A stretch of 32,879 nucleotides of DNA from contig DASVWD010000016.1 in NCBI GenBank assembly GCA_036389795.1, positions 1 through 32,879 on the forward strand, given 5' to 3'. Shown piece after piece: positions 25,030 to 32,879 of the stretch. How positions within the stretch are numbered: position 1 is the first letter of the stretch; each line of letters begins with the position of its first letter. The notes beneath the pieces were generated by a model. The model was given only the letters and a program-made list of their open reading frames with translations. It was not told the origin of the DNA and ran no database searches. Made by a program: the position numbers and the translations under genes. The stretch comes from Longimicrobium sp. Lineage in GTDB: Bacteria; Gemmatimonadota; Gemmatimonadetes; Longimicrobiales; Longimicrobiaceae.

Positions 25030-25111
25030 CTCACGCAGAGTCAGCAGAGTCAGCAGAGAAACTCGCCGCTCCCGTGATTTTTCTCTGCTACCTCTGCTTC
25101 CTCTGCGTGAG
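25030..25111. repeat. CTCACGCAGAG inverted repeat, site 5
   Basis: CTCACGCAGAG (25030-25040) with TCAGCAGAG units pairs imperfectly with the AG-poor right arm ending CTCTGCGTGAG (25101-25111). The site lies between the convergent VOC and HEAT-protein genes. Confidence 0.85.
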
Positions 25112-25140
25112 ACGAGTCTTTTTGGCGCTGCGCGAAGACG

Positions 25141-25175
25141 AAGGGCCCCGCCGCGATCGCTCGCGACGGGGCCTT
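25141..25175 (-). terminator. Terminator hairpin of the BlaI/M56/HEAT operon
   Basis: AAGGGCCCCGCCGCGA pairs with TCGCGACGGGGCCTT with one bulge and one G-T pair. It lies about 35 bases after the operon's last stop, between convergent genes, so it may serve both directions. A run of GTAC-based short repeats (25180-25206) lies between it and the stop. Confidence 0.65.
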
Positions 25176-25207
25176 CATTCGTACCTCGTACCCCGTACTT
25201 TCGTACT

Positions 25208-26017
25208 TTACTCGATCTTCCCCAGCGCCCACGCCGCCGCCCGGCGCACGGTGGGGTCGGCGTCGGCGCCCAGGAGCTGGGCGAGCGCGGGGATGGCGGC
25301 GGGGTCTTCCAGGCGGCCCAGCGCGCGGGCGGCGCTCCGGCGCACGCGCGCCTCCCGGTCGTCCAGGATGCCCAGCAGGGGGCGCGTGGCCTCGCGGCTG
25401 CCCACGTGGCCCAGCGTCCAGGCCGCCCCGCCGCGCAGCTCCGGGTCCTGCTCGTCCAGCAGGTCCACCAGCGGGCCCACGGAGCGCTGGTCCTCGGCGT
25501 GGGCCAGCCCCAGCATGGCGGCCTCGCGGCGGCCGCGGTCGTCGGAGCGCAGGGCCTCCAGCAGCGCGTCGGTGGCCGCGGGGATGCGCAGCCGCCCCAG
25601 CAGCCGCGCCGAGGCGCGCCGCACGCAGGGGTCGGCGTCGGCCAGGCCCTCGCGGAGCGGCGCCACGTCCACCCCCTCCATCCGCCCGTCGAGCACGGCG
25701 AGGACCCGCCGCGTCTCCTCGGCCACCTGCGCCGAGGCGGGGGCGTCTTCCCACTCGCCGCTGCCGAAGCCCCACTGGTTGCCGAAGTTGCGCGTGGCCA
25801 GCTCGCAGAGCACCGGGTTGGCCCCGCGCACCGCCGCCAGCAGCTCGCGCACGCTGGCCTCCTGCTCGGCGCGGGTGACGGTGGCGCGCACGGCGGGCTC
25901 CTCGCCGCGGTGGCCGGGGCGCGGCAGGAGGGTGGCCGGGACCAGGAGAAGGGCGGCGCCGGCCAGGGCGGCGGCCCCCAGGGGGTGCCGCCGCACGAAG
26001 CGTTCGATCCGGTTCAT
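25208..26017 (-). CDS. Membrane-anchored HEAT-repeat protein
   Basis: The 269-residue protein starts with a basic tip and one hydrophobic helix (about 12-32), likely an uncleaved anchor or a signal peptide. After a linker (about 35-110) come five or so HEAT/PBS-lyase-type repeats of about 31 residues, such as DPELRGGAAWTLGHVGSREATRPLLGIL and DPTVRRAAAWALGKIE at the C-terminus. HEAT repeats make a curved binding surface. It begins 22 bases after the M56-HEAT stop with GGAG upstream, so it is the last gene of that operon. Its repeats resemble those of the M56 protein (AAWALG-IE), suggesting a common origin and perhaps a shared partner or direct contact. Confidence 0.88.
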   Translation of the reverse strand: MNRIERFVRRHPLGAAALAGAALLLVPATLLPRPGHRGEEPAVRATVTRAEQEASVRELLAAVRGANPVLCELATRNFGNQWGFGSGEWEDAPASAQVAEETRRVLAVLDGRMEGVDVAPLREGLADADPCVRRASARLLGRLRIPAATDALLEALRSDDRGRREAAMLGLAHAEDQRSVGPLVDLLDEQDPELRGGAAWTLGHVGSREATRPLLGILDDREARVRRSAARALGRLEDPAAIPALAQLLGADADPTVRRAAAWALGKIE

Positions 26018-26039
26018 GTGAGGTCGCTCCTCGGGCCGG

Positions 26040-28673
26040 TCAGGGGCGCGGGTCCGGACGGGGATCCGGGCGCGGGTCGGGGCGCGGGTCCGGCTGCGGG
26101 TCGGGAGAGGAGCCGTGCCGGCCGGCCAGCGCCGCGGCGGCCGCCCGGCGCACCTGCGGATCGGAGTCTTCCAGCATCTCGGCGATCACCTGCGCCGAGG
26201 CCTCGCTCCCCACCTGCATCAGGGCCCACAGCGCGGTGGACTTGACCTGCGGGTCCTGGTCGCGCAGCGCCGCCCGGAGCGCGGACACCGAGGCCCCGTC
26301 CTCGATCTGCCCCAGCGCCCAGGCGGCGGTGCGGCGCACGCCCGGGTTCTGGTCGCGCAGGGCGTCCAGCAGCCCCTGCGGGGCCGAGGCCGGCTCGATC
26401 TGCCCCAGCGCCCAGGCCGCCTTGGCGCGCACCCCGGGCGAGGGGTCGCGCAGCGCCGCCGTGAGCGCGGGGACGGCGTCGGGGCTCTCGATCTGCCCCA
26501 GCGCCCACGCCGCCATCTCGCGGATCTCGGCCGAGTCGTCGTCGCGCAGCACGCCGCTGAGACCCGAGACCGCCTCGCGGCTCTCGATCTCGCCGAGCGC
26601 CCACACCGCCTGCTTGCGCACCCGCGGGCTGCCGTCGCGCAGGAGCCCCACCAGCGCGGGCACCGCCTGCGGCGCCTCGATCTGGCCCAGCGCCCAGATC
26701 GCCGTCTCGCGCACCTCGGGCTCGCGGTCGCGCAGCGCCGCGGCGAGCGCGGGGACGGCCTCGGCGCTCTCGATCTGCCCCAGCGCCCAGGCGGCCTGCT
26801 TGCGCGTCCGGGCGTCGCCGTCGCGCAGCGCCTCGGAGAGCGCGGGGACGGCGCGGCGGTCCTCGATCTGCCCCAGCGCCCACACGGCCGTCGCGCGCAC
26901 CTCGGCGTCGGCGTCGCGCATGGCGCGCGCGAGGCCCTCCACCGCCCCTCCGTCCTCGATCTGCCCCAGCGCCCAGGCGGAGGTCCTGCGCACCTCCACG
27001 TCGCGGTCGGAGAGCGCCTCCACCAGCGCGGGGACGGCGCGCGCGTCCTCGATCTGCCCCAGCGCCCAGGCGGCGGTCTTGCGCACCTCGGCGTCGCGGT
27101 CGCCGCGCAGCGCCCGCATCAGCGCCTCCACCGCGCGCGGGTCCTCCAGCGAGCCCAGCGACTGCACCGCCGCGAGGCGCACCTCGCGGTCGGCGTCGCC
27201 CATCGAGCGCACCAGCGCGCCCACGATCCGCGCCTTCGCGTCGCCGCCCTCCTGGGCCTGCGCCGCGCTCACCTGCTGCCGGAGCGCGTCGACGGTGGCG
27301 GCGGCCTGGGGCGAGGTGGGCTCGGCGCCCTCGAGCACCGCCGCCACCCCGGCCAGCGCGTCCGCCGTCACCGCGTTCTCCACCGCGTCCGCCCGCTCCC
27401 GCGCCGCGCCGGTCGACGAGCGGGTGAGGGCGTCCGCGGCCGCCTTGCCCGCGTCCGGGGACCCCTGCTCGCCGTCGAAGGAGAACAGCGAGGAGCCGGG
27501 GACTTCGGACGCGGTGCCGGCCCCGGCGGTGCTGGCCGCGGCGCTCGCCGGGCCGACGGCGGCCAGGAGGGCGGAGAGCGCCAGGGCGCCCACGGCGGTG
27601 AGCGCGGCCTGCGAGCGGCGCACCACGGCCCGGTCGACCCCGGGCTCCAGGATGGCCAGGAGCCGCCCCTCGAAGGTGGAGCGCTGCGCCATCGGCAGGG
27701 CGAGCGCGGCGGGGACGCGGGCGCGGCCCACCGTGCGCACCATCGACAGCAGGTGGTCGGCGTAGGTGGAGGCGCGCGTCCCCGAGCGCAGCACCCAGTC
27801 GTCGCAGCAGCGCTCGGCCTCGGCGCGCAGGTTCTTGAGCGCGATCCAGGAGAGCGGGTTGAACCAGTGCAGCGCGCACACCACCTGCCCCAGCGCCAGC
27901 GTCAGCACGTCGGCGCGGGCGATGTGGGCCAGCTCGTGGGTGAGCACCACCTCGCGCCGCTCCTGCGGCCACTCGTCGGCGCCCATGGGGAGGATCACGA
28001 CGGGGCGCAGGATGCCGAAGGTCATCGGCATCTCGGTCCAGTCGCTCTGGATCAGCCGGATCCCGGTGCGCACGCCGAAGCGCCGCTCCAGCCGGGCGAT
28101 CAGCGAGGTCCACTCGGGGTCGTCGACGCGCTCGCCGCGGCGCGACAGCCACCACACGGTGCCGAAGCCCGTGGCCAGCCGCGCCAGCAGCAGCGCCGTG
28201 CCCACGAGCCAGAGGATCCCCAGCAGCCGCCAGACGTCGACGTCGACGTGGAGCCGGATGACGCCCTCCCGCGGCCCTTCCGCCGGGGCCGTGGTCGGAG
28301 TGCCCGGCGCCGGCGCCGCGGCGGCCGGCGCGCCGAGCGTCGACGGCGTACCCGCGTCGGCGATCGGGGCCGTCGACGCCACGGGCACCTCCGCGACGGG
28401 CGTCGGGCGCGGGGCCACCGTCACCGGCGCGGGGCCGGCGAGCGACGGGAGCACCGGGAGGCGCCAGGGGAGGAAGTGCGAGAAGAGCGGCAGCGACAGC
28501 ACGGCGGCGATGGCCGCCACCCAGACGAAGTGGCGCGCGGCGGCCGACGCGTTGCGCAGGGTCACCGCCAGGAGCGTGGCGGCGCCCAGCAGGAGCGCGG
28601 CCTTCAGGAAGAGCGCCGGGACCGGGTCGGAGCCCAGCACCAGCGTCGAGAGCTGCGGGACGGCGGCGGTCAT
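26040..28673 (-). CDS. BlaR1/MecR1-like M56 metallopeptidase with C-terminal HEAT-repeat array
   Basis: In BlaR1-type systems an M56 zinc protease in the inner membrane responds to an outside signal and causes loss of the BlaI repressor. This 877-residue protein has N-terminal helices (about 17-68), a Pro/Ala-rich loop, another helix near 150-170, and the zinc motif HELAH at 246-250 with a downstream ERCCDDW acidic stretch (287-293). A helix near 356-380 follows. Instead of the penicillin-binding sensor of BlaR1, residues about 480-860 form some 12 HEAT units of 31 residues with a near-constant WALGQIE. The tail is (DPRP)n. The ATG overlaps the stop of the repressor gene by four bases. The sensed signal is unknown; a protein ligand is a fair guess given HEAT repeats. 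Confidence 0.93.
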   Translation of the reverse strand: MTAAVPQLSTLVLGSDPVPALFLKAALLLGAATLLAVTLRNASAAARHFVWVAAIAAVLSLPLFSHFLPWRLPVLPSLAGPAPVTVAPRPTPVAEVPVASTAPIADAGTPSTLGAPAAAAPAPGTPTTAPAEGPREGVIRLHVDVDVWRLLGILWLVGTALLLARLATGFGTVWWLSRRGERVDDPEWTSLIARLERRFGVRTGIRLIQSDWTEMPMTFGILRPVVILPMGADEWPQERREVVLTHELAHIARADVLTLALGQVVCALHWFNPLSWIALKNLRAEAERCCDDWVLRSGTRASTYADHLLSMVRTVGRARVPAALALPMAQRSTFEGRLLAILEPGVDRAVVRRSQAALTAVGALALSALLAAVGPASAAASTAGAGTASEVPGSSLFSFDGEQGSPDAGKAAADALTRSSTGAARERADAVENAVTADALAGVAAVLEGAEPTSPQAAATVDALRQQVSAAQAQEGGDAKARIVGALVRSMGDADREVRLAAVQSLGSLEDPRAVEALMRALRGDRDAEVRKTAAWALGQIEDARAVPALVEALSDRDVEVRRTSAWALGQIEDGGAVEGLARAMRDADAEVRATAVWALGQIEDRRAVPALSEALRDGDARTRKQAAWALGQIESAEAVPALAAALRDREPEVRETAIWALGQIEAPQAVPALVGLLRDGSPRVRKQAVWALGEIESREAVSGLSGVLRDDDSAEIREMAAWALGQIESPDAVPALTAALRDPSPGVRAKAAWALGQIEPASAPQGLLDALRDQNPGVRRTAAWALGQIEDGASVSALRAALRDQDPQVKSTALWALMQVGSEASAQVIAEMLEDSDPQVRRAAAAALAGRHGSSPDPQPDPRPDPRPDPRPDPRP
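26120..27230 (-). repeat. 93-bp-period coding repeats of the HEAT array
   Basis: The DNA of the HEAT units repeats about every 93 bases with a conserved core CTCGATCTGCCCCAGCGCCC (plus-strand reading) occurring in most units. It is protein-coding, not a CRISPR or minisatellite, but such identity makes unit gain or loss by recombination likely. Confidence 0.85.
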
Positions 28674-29059
28674 CTCCCCTCCTCGCGGGCGCGGTTGACC
28701 TGCTGGGTGAGGCGCACCAGGGTGTCGCCGTCGACGTGCGTGTCGCTCATCCCCAGGAGCGCGGCCGCCGCCTGCTCGGCCGAGCCGCCGAAGAAGGTGC
28801 GCACCAGGTGCTTGAGCGCCGCGGTGCGGGCGCTGTCCTGCTCCACGGTGGGCTTGTAGACGTAGCGCGGGCCGTCCTGGAGGTGGATCACGTGGCCCTT
28901 GTCCTCCAGCGTGCGCATGGTGGCGCGCACGGCGGAGTAGCTGGGCGGGTCGGGAATGCGCTCGAGGACATCGCCCACCGTGGCGCTGCCCATGGCGTAG
29001 AGCACGTCCATGATCTGGCGCTCGCGGCGCGAGAGGTCGGTCTGCAGCTCGGGACCCAT
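28670..29059 (-). CDS. BlaI/MecI-family transcriptional repressor
   Basis: The 129-residue winged-helix repressor has LSRRERQIMDVLYAMGSATVGDVLERI (helices 1-2), the recognition helix in SYSAVRATMRTLEDKG, and the wing HVIHLQDGPRYVYKP. The C-terminal helices dimerise. Family members bind dyads at their own promoter and are inactivated when the linked M56 protease is triggered. Two dyads overlap the -10 and start region just upstream (29121-29157). I chose the ATG at 29059 because AGGAGA lies four bases upstream and homology begins there; longer frames have no support. It is the first gene of a three-gene operon with the M56-HEAT and HEAT proteins. Confidence 0.95.
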   Translation of the reverse strand: MGPELQTDLSRRERQIMDVLYAMGSATVGDVLERIPDPPSYSAVRATMRTLEDKGHVIHLQDGPRYVYKPTVEQDSARTAALKHLVRTFFGGSAEQAAAALLGMSDTHVDGDTLVRLTQQVNRAREEGR

Positions 29060-29120
29060 CGGGTCTCCTGTGCGAAGAGGTGGGGTGCGAAAGGTGGAAG
29101 GGCTGCCGGCCTCCAGTGGC

Positions 29121-29138
29121 CTGCTGGAAATCCAGCAG
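29121..29138. promoter_or_regulatory. Putative BlaI-type operator 1
   Basis: CTGCTGGA, AA, TCCAGCAG is a perfect 8-bp dyad located just downstream of the -10 site of the repressor operon, around or after the start of transcription. Its GCTGG core differs from the classical TACA/TGTA operators of staphylococci and Bacillus. Confidence 0.7.
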
Positions 29139-29139
29139 C

Positions 29140-29157
29140 GTGCTGGAATTCTAGCAG
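29140..29157. promoter_or_regulatory. Putative BlaI-type operator 2, overlapping the -10
   Basis: GTGCTGGAATTCTAGCAG is a near-dyad with GCTGGAATTC matching operator 1 and one mismatched pair. Its centre-to-centre distance from operator 1 is 19 bases, about two helical turns, so two dimers could bind one face. It covers the -10 hexamer. Confidence 0.65.
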
Positions 29158-29176
29158 AGGGTAGCACCGGTGTCAA
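29148..29176 (-). promoter_or_regulatory. Near-consensus promoter of the BlaI/M56/HEAT operon
   Basis: On the minus strand TTGACA (29176-29171, perfect) is 17 bases before TAGAAT (29153-29148, 5 of 6). This is the best sigma-70-type promoter in the window. Both dyads sit on it or just after it, as expected for strong repression and release. Confidence 0.85.
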
Positions 29177-29638
29177 CGTTCTTGTTTTCGGGAGATGCAA
29201 GTGGTTGGATGCACGTCGTTTGGAGAATCGGGGCATCCGCGGCTCCCCGGCGGCTGCGCCGCAGGGGCCCCCCTCCCCGCGCGACCCGCGGCTGCTCGTT
29301 CCTCGCAGCCAGAGGGCGCGCTCCCTCCCCCGCTGCGCGGTGGAGGGGAAACACCTCGGCGCTTCGCACAACGAAACCAGGTGCCGGGCGGATGGGGTGC
29401 GCGGTTGAAGCCTCGCTCACCCGAACCTCGCTGCGGCGCCGATGGCCGGCGAGGCTTTCCGTGGTTCCAGCGAGTGTCTTCAGGCACTCGCGACACCGGC
29501 GGCCGCGACGAGACCCGTCCCACGGGAATTCGTCCCGACGCGCTTCCGCGCCCGCGCGGTTCATCCTACTTTGGTGTCGACCCACGGGCCAGGCCGCTCC
29601 CCGGCCTCATCCTTACCTCCTGCCCTGTGAGGACCACG
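29177..29638. other. Divergent gap between repressor operon and second receptor
   Basis: No gene is supported. The right part has copy 3 of the two-hairpin repeat (29401-29482). The left part is GC-rich with a short palindrome-like stretch (CGGCGGCTGCGCCGC). A weak TTCCGC/TACTTT pair (17-base spacing) near 29545-29575 is the only promoter-like site I see for the receptor. Confidence 0.55.
29401..29482 (+). repeat. Two-hairpin dispersed repeat, copy 3
   Basis: Stem one pairs AAGCCTCGC (29408-29416) with GCGAGGCTT (29449-29457) across 32 bases, the same loop length as copy 1. Stem two, GAGTGTC with GGCACTC, has a TTCA loop, with a T-G pair. The stems of hairpin two differ in sequence among the copies but keep pairing and the TTCA loop. 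Confidence 0.82.
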
Positions 29639-32600
29639 ATGCGGTTCCGACGTACGCTCCCGGCGCTCTGCCTCGCGCTCGCCTGCGCGCTGGCGGGCGC
29701 CCCGTCCGTGCTGGCGCAGGGCGCCACCACGGGCACCATCCGCGGCCAGGCCACCACCGGCGCCGACAACACGGCCGTCCCCGGCGCGCAGGTGGCGGCG
29801 GTGAGCGCCGAGACCGGCTTCCGGCGCGCGGCGGTGACCGACGCCCGCGGCTTCTACACCATCCCGCTGCTGCCGCCCGGCACCTACCGGGTGGAGGCGC
29901 GCGGCCTGGGCTACGGCCAGGTGACCGTCCCCGACGTCGCCGTGCGCGCCAACCAGGCCTCGACGGTGGACCTGCGGCTGGCGGCCGAGGCGGTGGCGCT
30001 CACCGGGATCACCGCCACGGCGGCGCGCGCGGGGATCGACGCCACCCAGGCCGGCGTGGTGCAGACGGTGACCAGCGAGCAGGTGGAGAACCTCCCCACC
30101 CAGGGGCGGGACTTCACCGACTTCCTGAACCTCTCGCCGCTGGTGAGCCCGGCGCAGGGGATCGGCACCGGCGGGCAGTTCTCGGTGGCGGGGGCGCGCA
30201 CCTCGGCGACCAACGTGCAGGTGGACGGCGCCGACGCCAACAACCAGTTCTTCGGCGAGAACCGCGGCTCGTCGCGCACCCCGTTCGCCTTCAGCCTGGA
30301 GTCGATCAAGGAGTTCCAGCTGATCACCAACGGCTTCGACGTGGAGTACGGCAGCTACCAGGGCGGGGTGGTGAACGCGGTCACCAAGGGCGGCACCAAC
30401 CAGTTCCGCGGCAACGCCTTCGTCTTCGTGCGCGACCAGTCGCTGACCGGCGACGACTTCACCGGCGTGCCGCCCACCGACTACACCGTGCAGCAGTACG
30501 GCTTCAGCCTGTCGGGCCCGGTGCTGCGCGACCGGCTGCACTTCTTCGTCTCGGTCGACGCGCAGAACAAGAACCAGCCGGTGTACGCGCTGGCGCCCAG
30601 CGTGGTGCAGATCCGCCCCGACACCGTCACGAAGATCGTCAACACCCTGAACGCGCTGGGCTTCCCCGAAGCGCAGTCGACGGTGGGGACGCTCGACCAG
30701 CAGGAGGACAACCTGGTGGTGTTCGGGCGGCTGGACTGGACGATCAGCGACCGGCACCGGCTGACGCTCCGGCAGAACTACTCCGACTTCGAGCAGACCA
30801 ACGACCGCCTGAGCACCAGCGGCAACGAGAACAGCACGCGCGGCGGGCCGTTCGTCAACACGGCGTGGTCCACCGTGGGCGAGCTGAACTCGGTGTTCGG
30901 CGACGCCTACAACACCCTGCGCGTGCAGGTCTCCGACGAGGACCGGCCGCGCAACCCCAACACGCCGGGCGGCTACCTCCCGGAGCTGCGCATCGACAAC
31001 GTGCCGTCGTACCGGCTGAACGAGAACGGCGACACGGTGGCCGCCACCACCAGCATCTTCCTGGGCGGCGACGGGGTGATCTTCCGCAACCGGCTGGTGG
31101 AGGACAAGGTCCAGCTGATCGACAACTTCACCTGGAAGGCGGGGCGCACACGCTGAAGGCGGGGACCAACAACATCCTCTCCAGCACCGAGAACACCTTC
31201 TTCCTGCTGGGCAACGGGGCGTACCGCTTCGGCAACCTGGCCGACTTCGCGGCGGGGCGCCCCAACCGCTACACCCGGAACGTGCGCGCCTGCCCCTCGC
31301 CGCTCCAGAACAACGCGGCGGGGCAGCCGGTGATCTGCCCCGAGATGGACGTGCCGGTGGCGAAGTTCCAGGCGCTGGAGTGGAGCCTGTACGCGCAGGA
31401 CGAGTGGCAGGTGACCGACCGCCTGCTGGTGACGCCGGGCGTGCGCTTCGGCGGCACCGACTTCCGCGACGACCCGGCCGAGGTCCCCGCGGTGGAGACG
31501 GCGTTCGGGGTGGCCACGGGGGTCTCGCCCGACCTCACCGGCATCTCGCCCCGCCTCTCCTTCGTCTACGAGTTCCCCGGCGAGCAGGCGCAGGTGGTGC
31601 GCGGCGGGGTGGGGCTGCTGATCGGCCGCGTCCCCAACGTGCTGGTGGGGAACGTCTTCCAGGCGGAGCGCCCGCTGCTGTCGGTGACGTGCACGGGGGC
31701 GAACATCCCCACCTTCAACCTGAATGAGCTGCTGTCCTCGCCCACGGGCGAGAACAACCCGGCGGCGTGCGCGGGGGGCCAGGCGCCCACCGGACGCCCC
31801 GAGGTCGCGGTGTTCGACGAGGACTTCGAGCTGCCGAGGACGCTCAAGGCCAACCTGGGCTTCGAGCGGGCGTTCGCCAGCGGCACGCAGGTGGGGGTGG
31901 ACCTCATCTACAGCCGCACCTGGGAGAACTTCAACGTCTTCGACCTGAACCTGCGGCCGGCGCAGTTCAACCTGGGCGTCGAGGGCCGGCCGGTGTTCGT
32001 GCCGGCGGGCGCGTTCAACCCCGTCTTCACCGCGGGGGCGGACCGCCTGGCGAACAACGCGTTCGACCGCGTGTTCCTGAACGCGTCGGAGGCCGAGGCG
32101 CGCGCCTTCAGCGTGGTGCTGGAGCTGGACCAGCGCGTCCGCGACGTGCTGCAGGTGGGGGCGCGCTACGCCTACACGCGCGCCAGCGACAACAGCTCGT
32201 TCTTCTGCTGCACCAGCGCCGAGGGGTTCAACGTGCCCACCTCGGGGAACCCGAACGACCTGGGCGGCCCGGGCGACGAGGACCGCGGCACCTGGGGCCC
32301 GTCGGACTTCGACCGGCGGCACACCTTCGTGTTCAACGCGCTGTGGGACGCGCCGCTCGGCTTCCGGGTGAGCGGGATCTGGCGCTCGACCTCGGGGACG
32401 CCGTGGACGCCGATCGTGGACGGCGACGTCAACGGCGACGGGGTGGAGAACGACCGCGCCTTCGTGGGTGCCAACCTGCAGTTCACCAACGCCGCCGAGG
32501 CCGCGCAGATGGCGGATCTCCTGGCCGAGCACGAGTGCCTGGCCGGGCAGGAGGGCCGCATCGCGCGGCGCAACAGCTGCCGCAACCCATGGTTCCACTC

Positions 32601-32877
32601 GCTGGACCTGCGGCTGTCGAAGGAGATCCGCACCGTGGGCCGCCAGCGCGCGGAGCTGATCGCCGACGTGTTCAACGTGCTCAACGGGCTGAACGACAAA
32701 TGGGGCCGGCTGGTGGGCGTCTTCGGCGACCAGCGCAACCTGCTGATCGCGCGCGGCTTCACGGCCGCGAACGGGCAGGTGACCTACGAGGTGAACGACC
32801 GCTTCGCCGAGGAGCTGCCGCTGGGCTTCGACCCGTTCCAGTTCCAGGTGCAGCTCGGGCTGCGCTACAGCTTCTGA
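29639..32877 (+). pseudogene. TonB-dependent receptor with one-base frameshift
   Basis: An ATG with GAGG six bases upstream starts a signal peptide (MRFRRTLPALCLALACALAG, ending LAQ), a carboxypeptidase-regulatory-like domain (IRGQATTGADNTAVPGAQV), a plug (FSVAGARTSATNVQVDG, EFQLITNGFDVEYGSYQGG) and barrel strands. The frame stops at 31154-31156 after FTWKAGRTR, but homology resumes at once in the next frame as AHTLKAGTNN and runs to a normal end, LGLRYSF, at 32877. Adding one G to the run at 31141-31144 gives KAGAHTLKAG and a complete protein of about 1079 residues, close to its paralogue at 5816-9046. The rest is intact, so this is a fresh mutation, a phase-variable run or a sequencing error. 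As read, it yields a 505-residue fragment that cannot form the barrel. Confidence 0.9.
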
Positions 32878-32879
32878 GC

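Noticed and set aside
26120-27230. Regular 93-bp repeats as a CRISPR or minisatellite
   Set aside because: Period is a multiple of three, the repeats are coding and correspond one to one with 31-residue HEAT units.
26115-28859. 914-residue open frame on the plus strand opposite the M56-HEAT gene
   Set aside because: It is a GC-driven shadow; its Arg/Gly/His-rich repeats mirror the HEAT codons on the other strand, which has clear homology.
29170-29638. Upstream extensions of both receptor reading frames (starts at 29170 and 29195)
   Set aside because: They cover the divergent promoter side and a dispersed repeat; the signal peptide and ribosome site fix the start at 29639.

Overview
The window is very GC-rich, Gram-negative chromosomal DNA. 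Two large TonB-dependent receptors with an N-terminal carboxypeptidase-regulatory-like domain, a BlaI/M56 operon whose M56 protein carries HEAT repeats, small peptides with a pinensin-type leader, and many palindromic intergenic repeats point by inference to the Gemmatimonadota, most likely a Longimicrobium relative. No rRNA or tRNA gene was seen to settle this. Most genes are housekeeping or accessory metabolism, and I see no phage, insertion sequence or CRISPR array.

Layout, left to right. Positions 1-515 hold repeats and a weak candidate promoter. mutS (516-3095, +) is followed by two tightly packed small genes, an unknown 57-residue protein and a HicB-like antitoxin. Next come a lipoprotein with a TonB C-terminal domain and an overlapping cystathionine beta-synthase gene (3753-5557), then a complete TonB-dependent receptor (5816-9046) closed by a textbook terminator. 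A repeat-rich gap precedes uridine kinase and a secreted alpha/beta hydrolase. Two tandem genes for 47- and 41-residue peptides (11601-11967) share a leader and upstream hairpin, differ in their two-cysteine tails, and lead into a translationally coupled 128-residue unknown.

From 12.5 to 23.7 kb nearly everything is on the minus strand: adenosine deaminase, a rhomboid protease, a DUF3085-like protein, a PIN toxin with its ribbon-helix-helix antitoxin, and a methyltransferase. Then comes a five-gene operon for a BMP-type (nucleoside-type) ABC importer ending in a 49-residue membrane protein, followed by a retropepsin-like lipoprotein and an unknown exported protein. A two-domain VOC protein lies on the plus strand at 24.2 kb. 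The minus-strand operon at 25.2-29.1 kb encodes a BlaI-type repressor, an M56 metallopeptidase with about 12 HEAT repeats, and a separate membrane-anchored HEAT protein, behind a near-consensus promoter overlaid by two dyads. Divergent from it is a second TonB-dependent receptor (29639-32877), broken by a one-base deletion in a G run.

Functionally, uridine kinase, adenosine deaminase and the BMP-type importer make this a loose nucleoside salvage neighbourhood. The least ordinary parts are the tandem Cys-tail peptides, the BlaI/M56-HEAT circuit, and several families of hairpin-forming dispersed repeats between genes.
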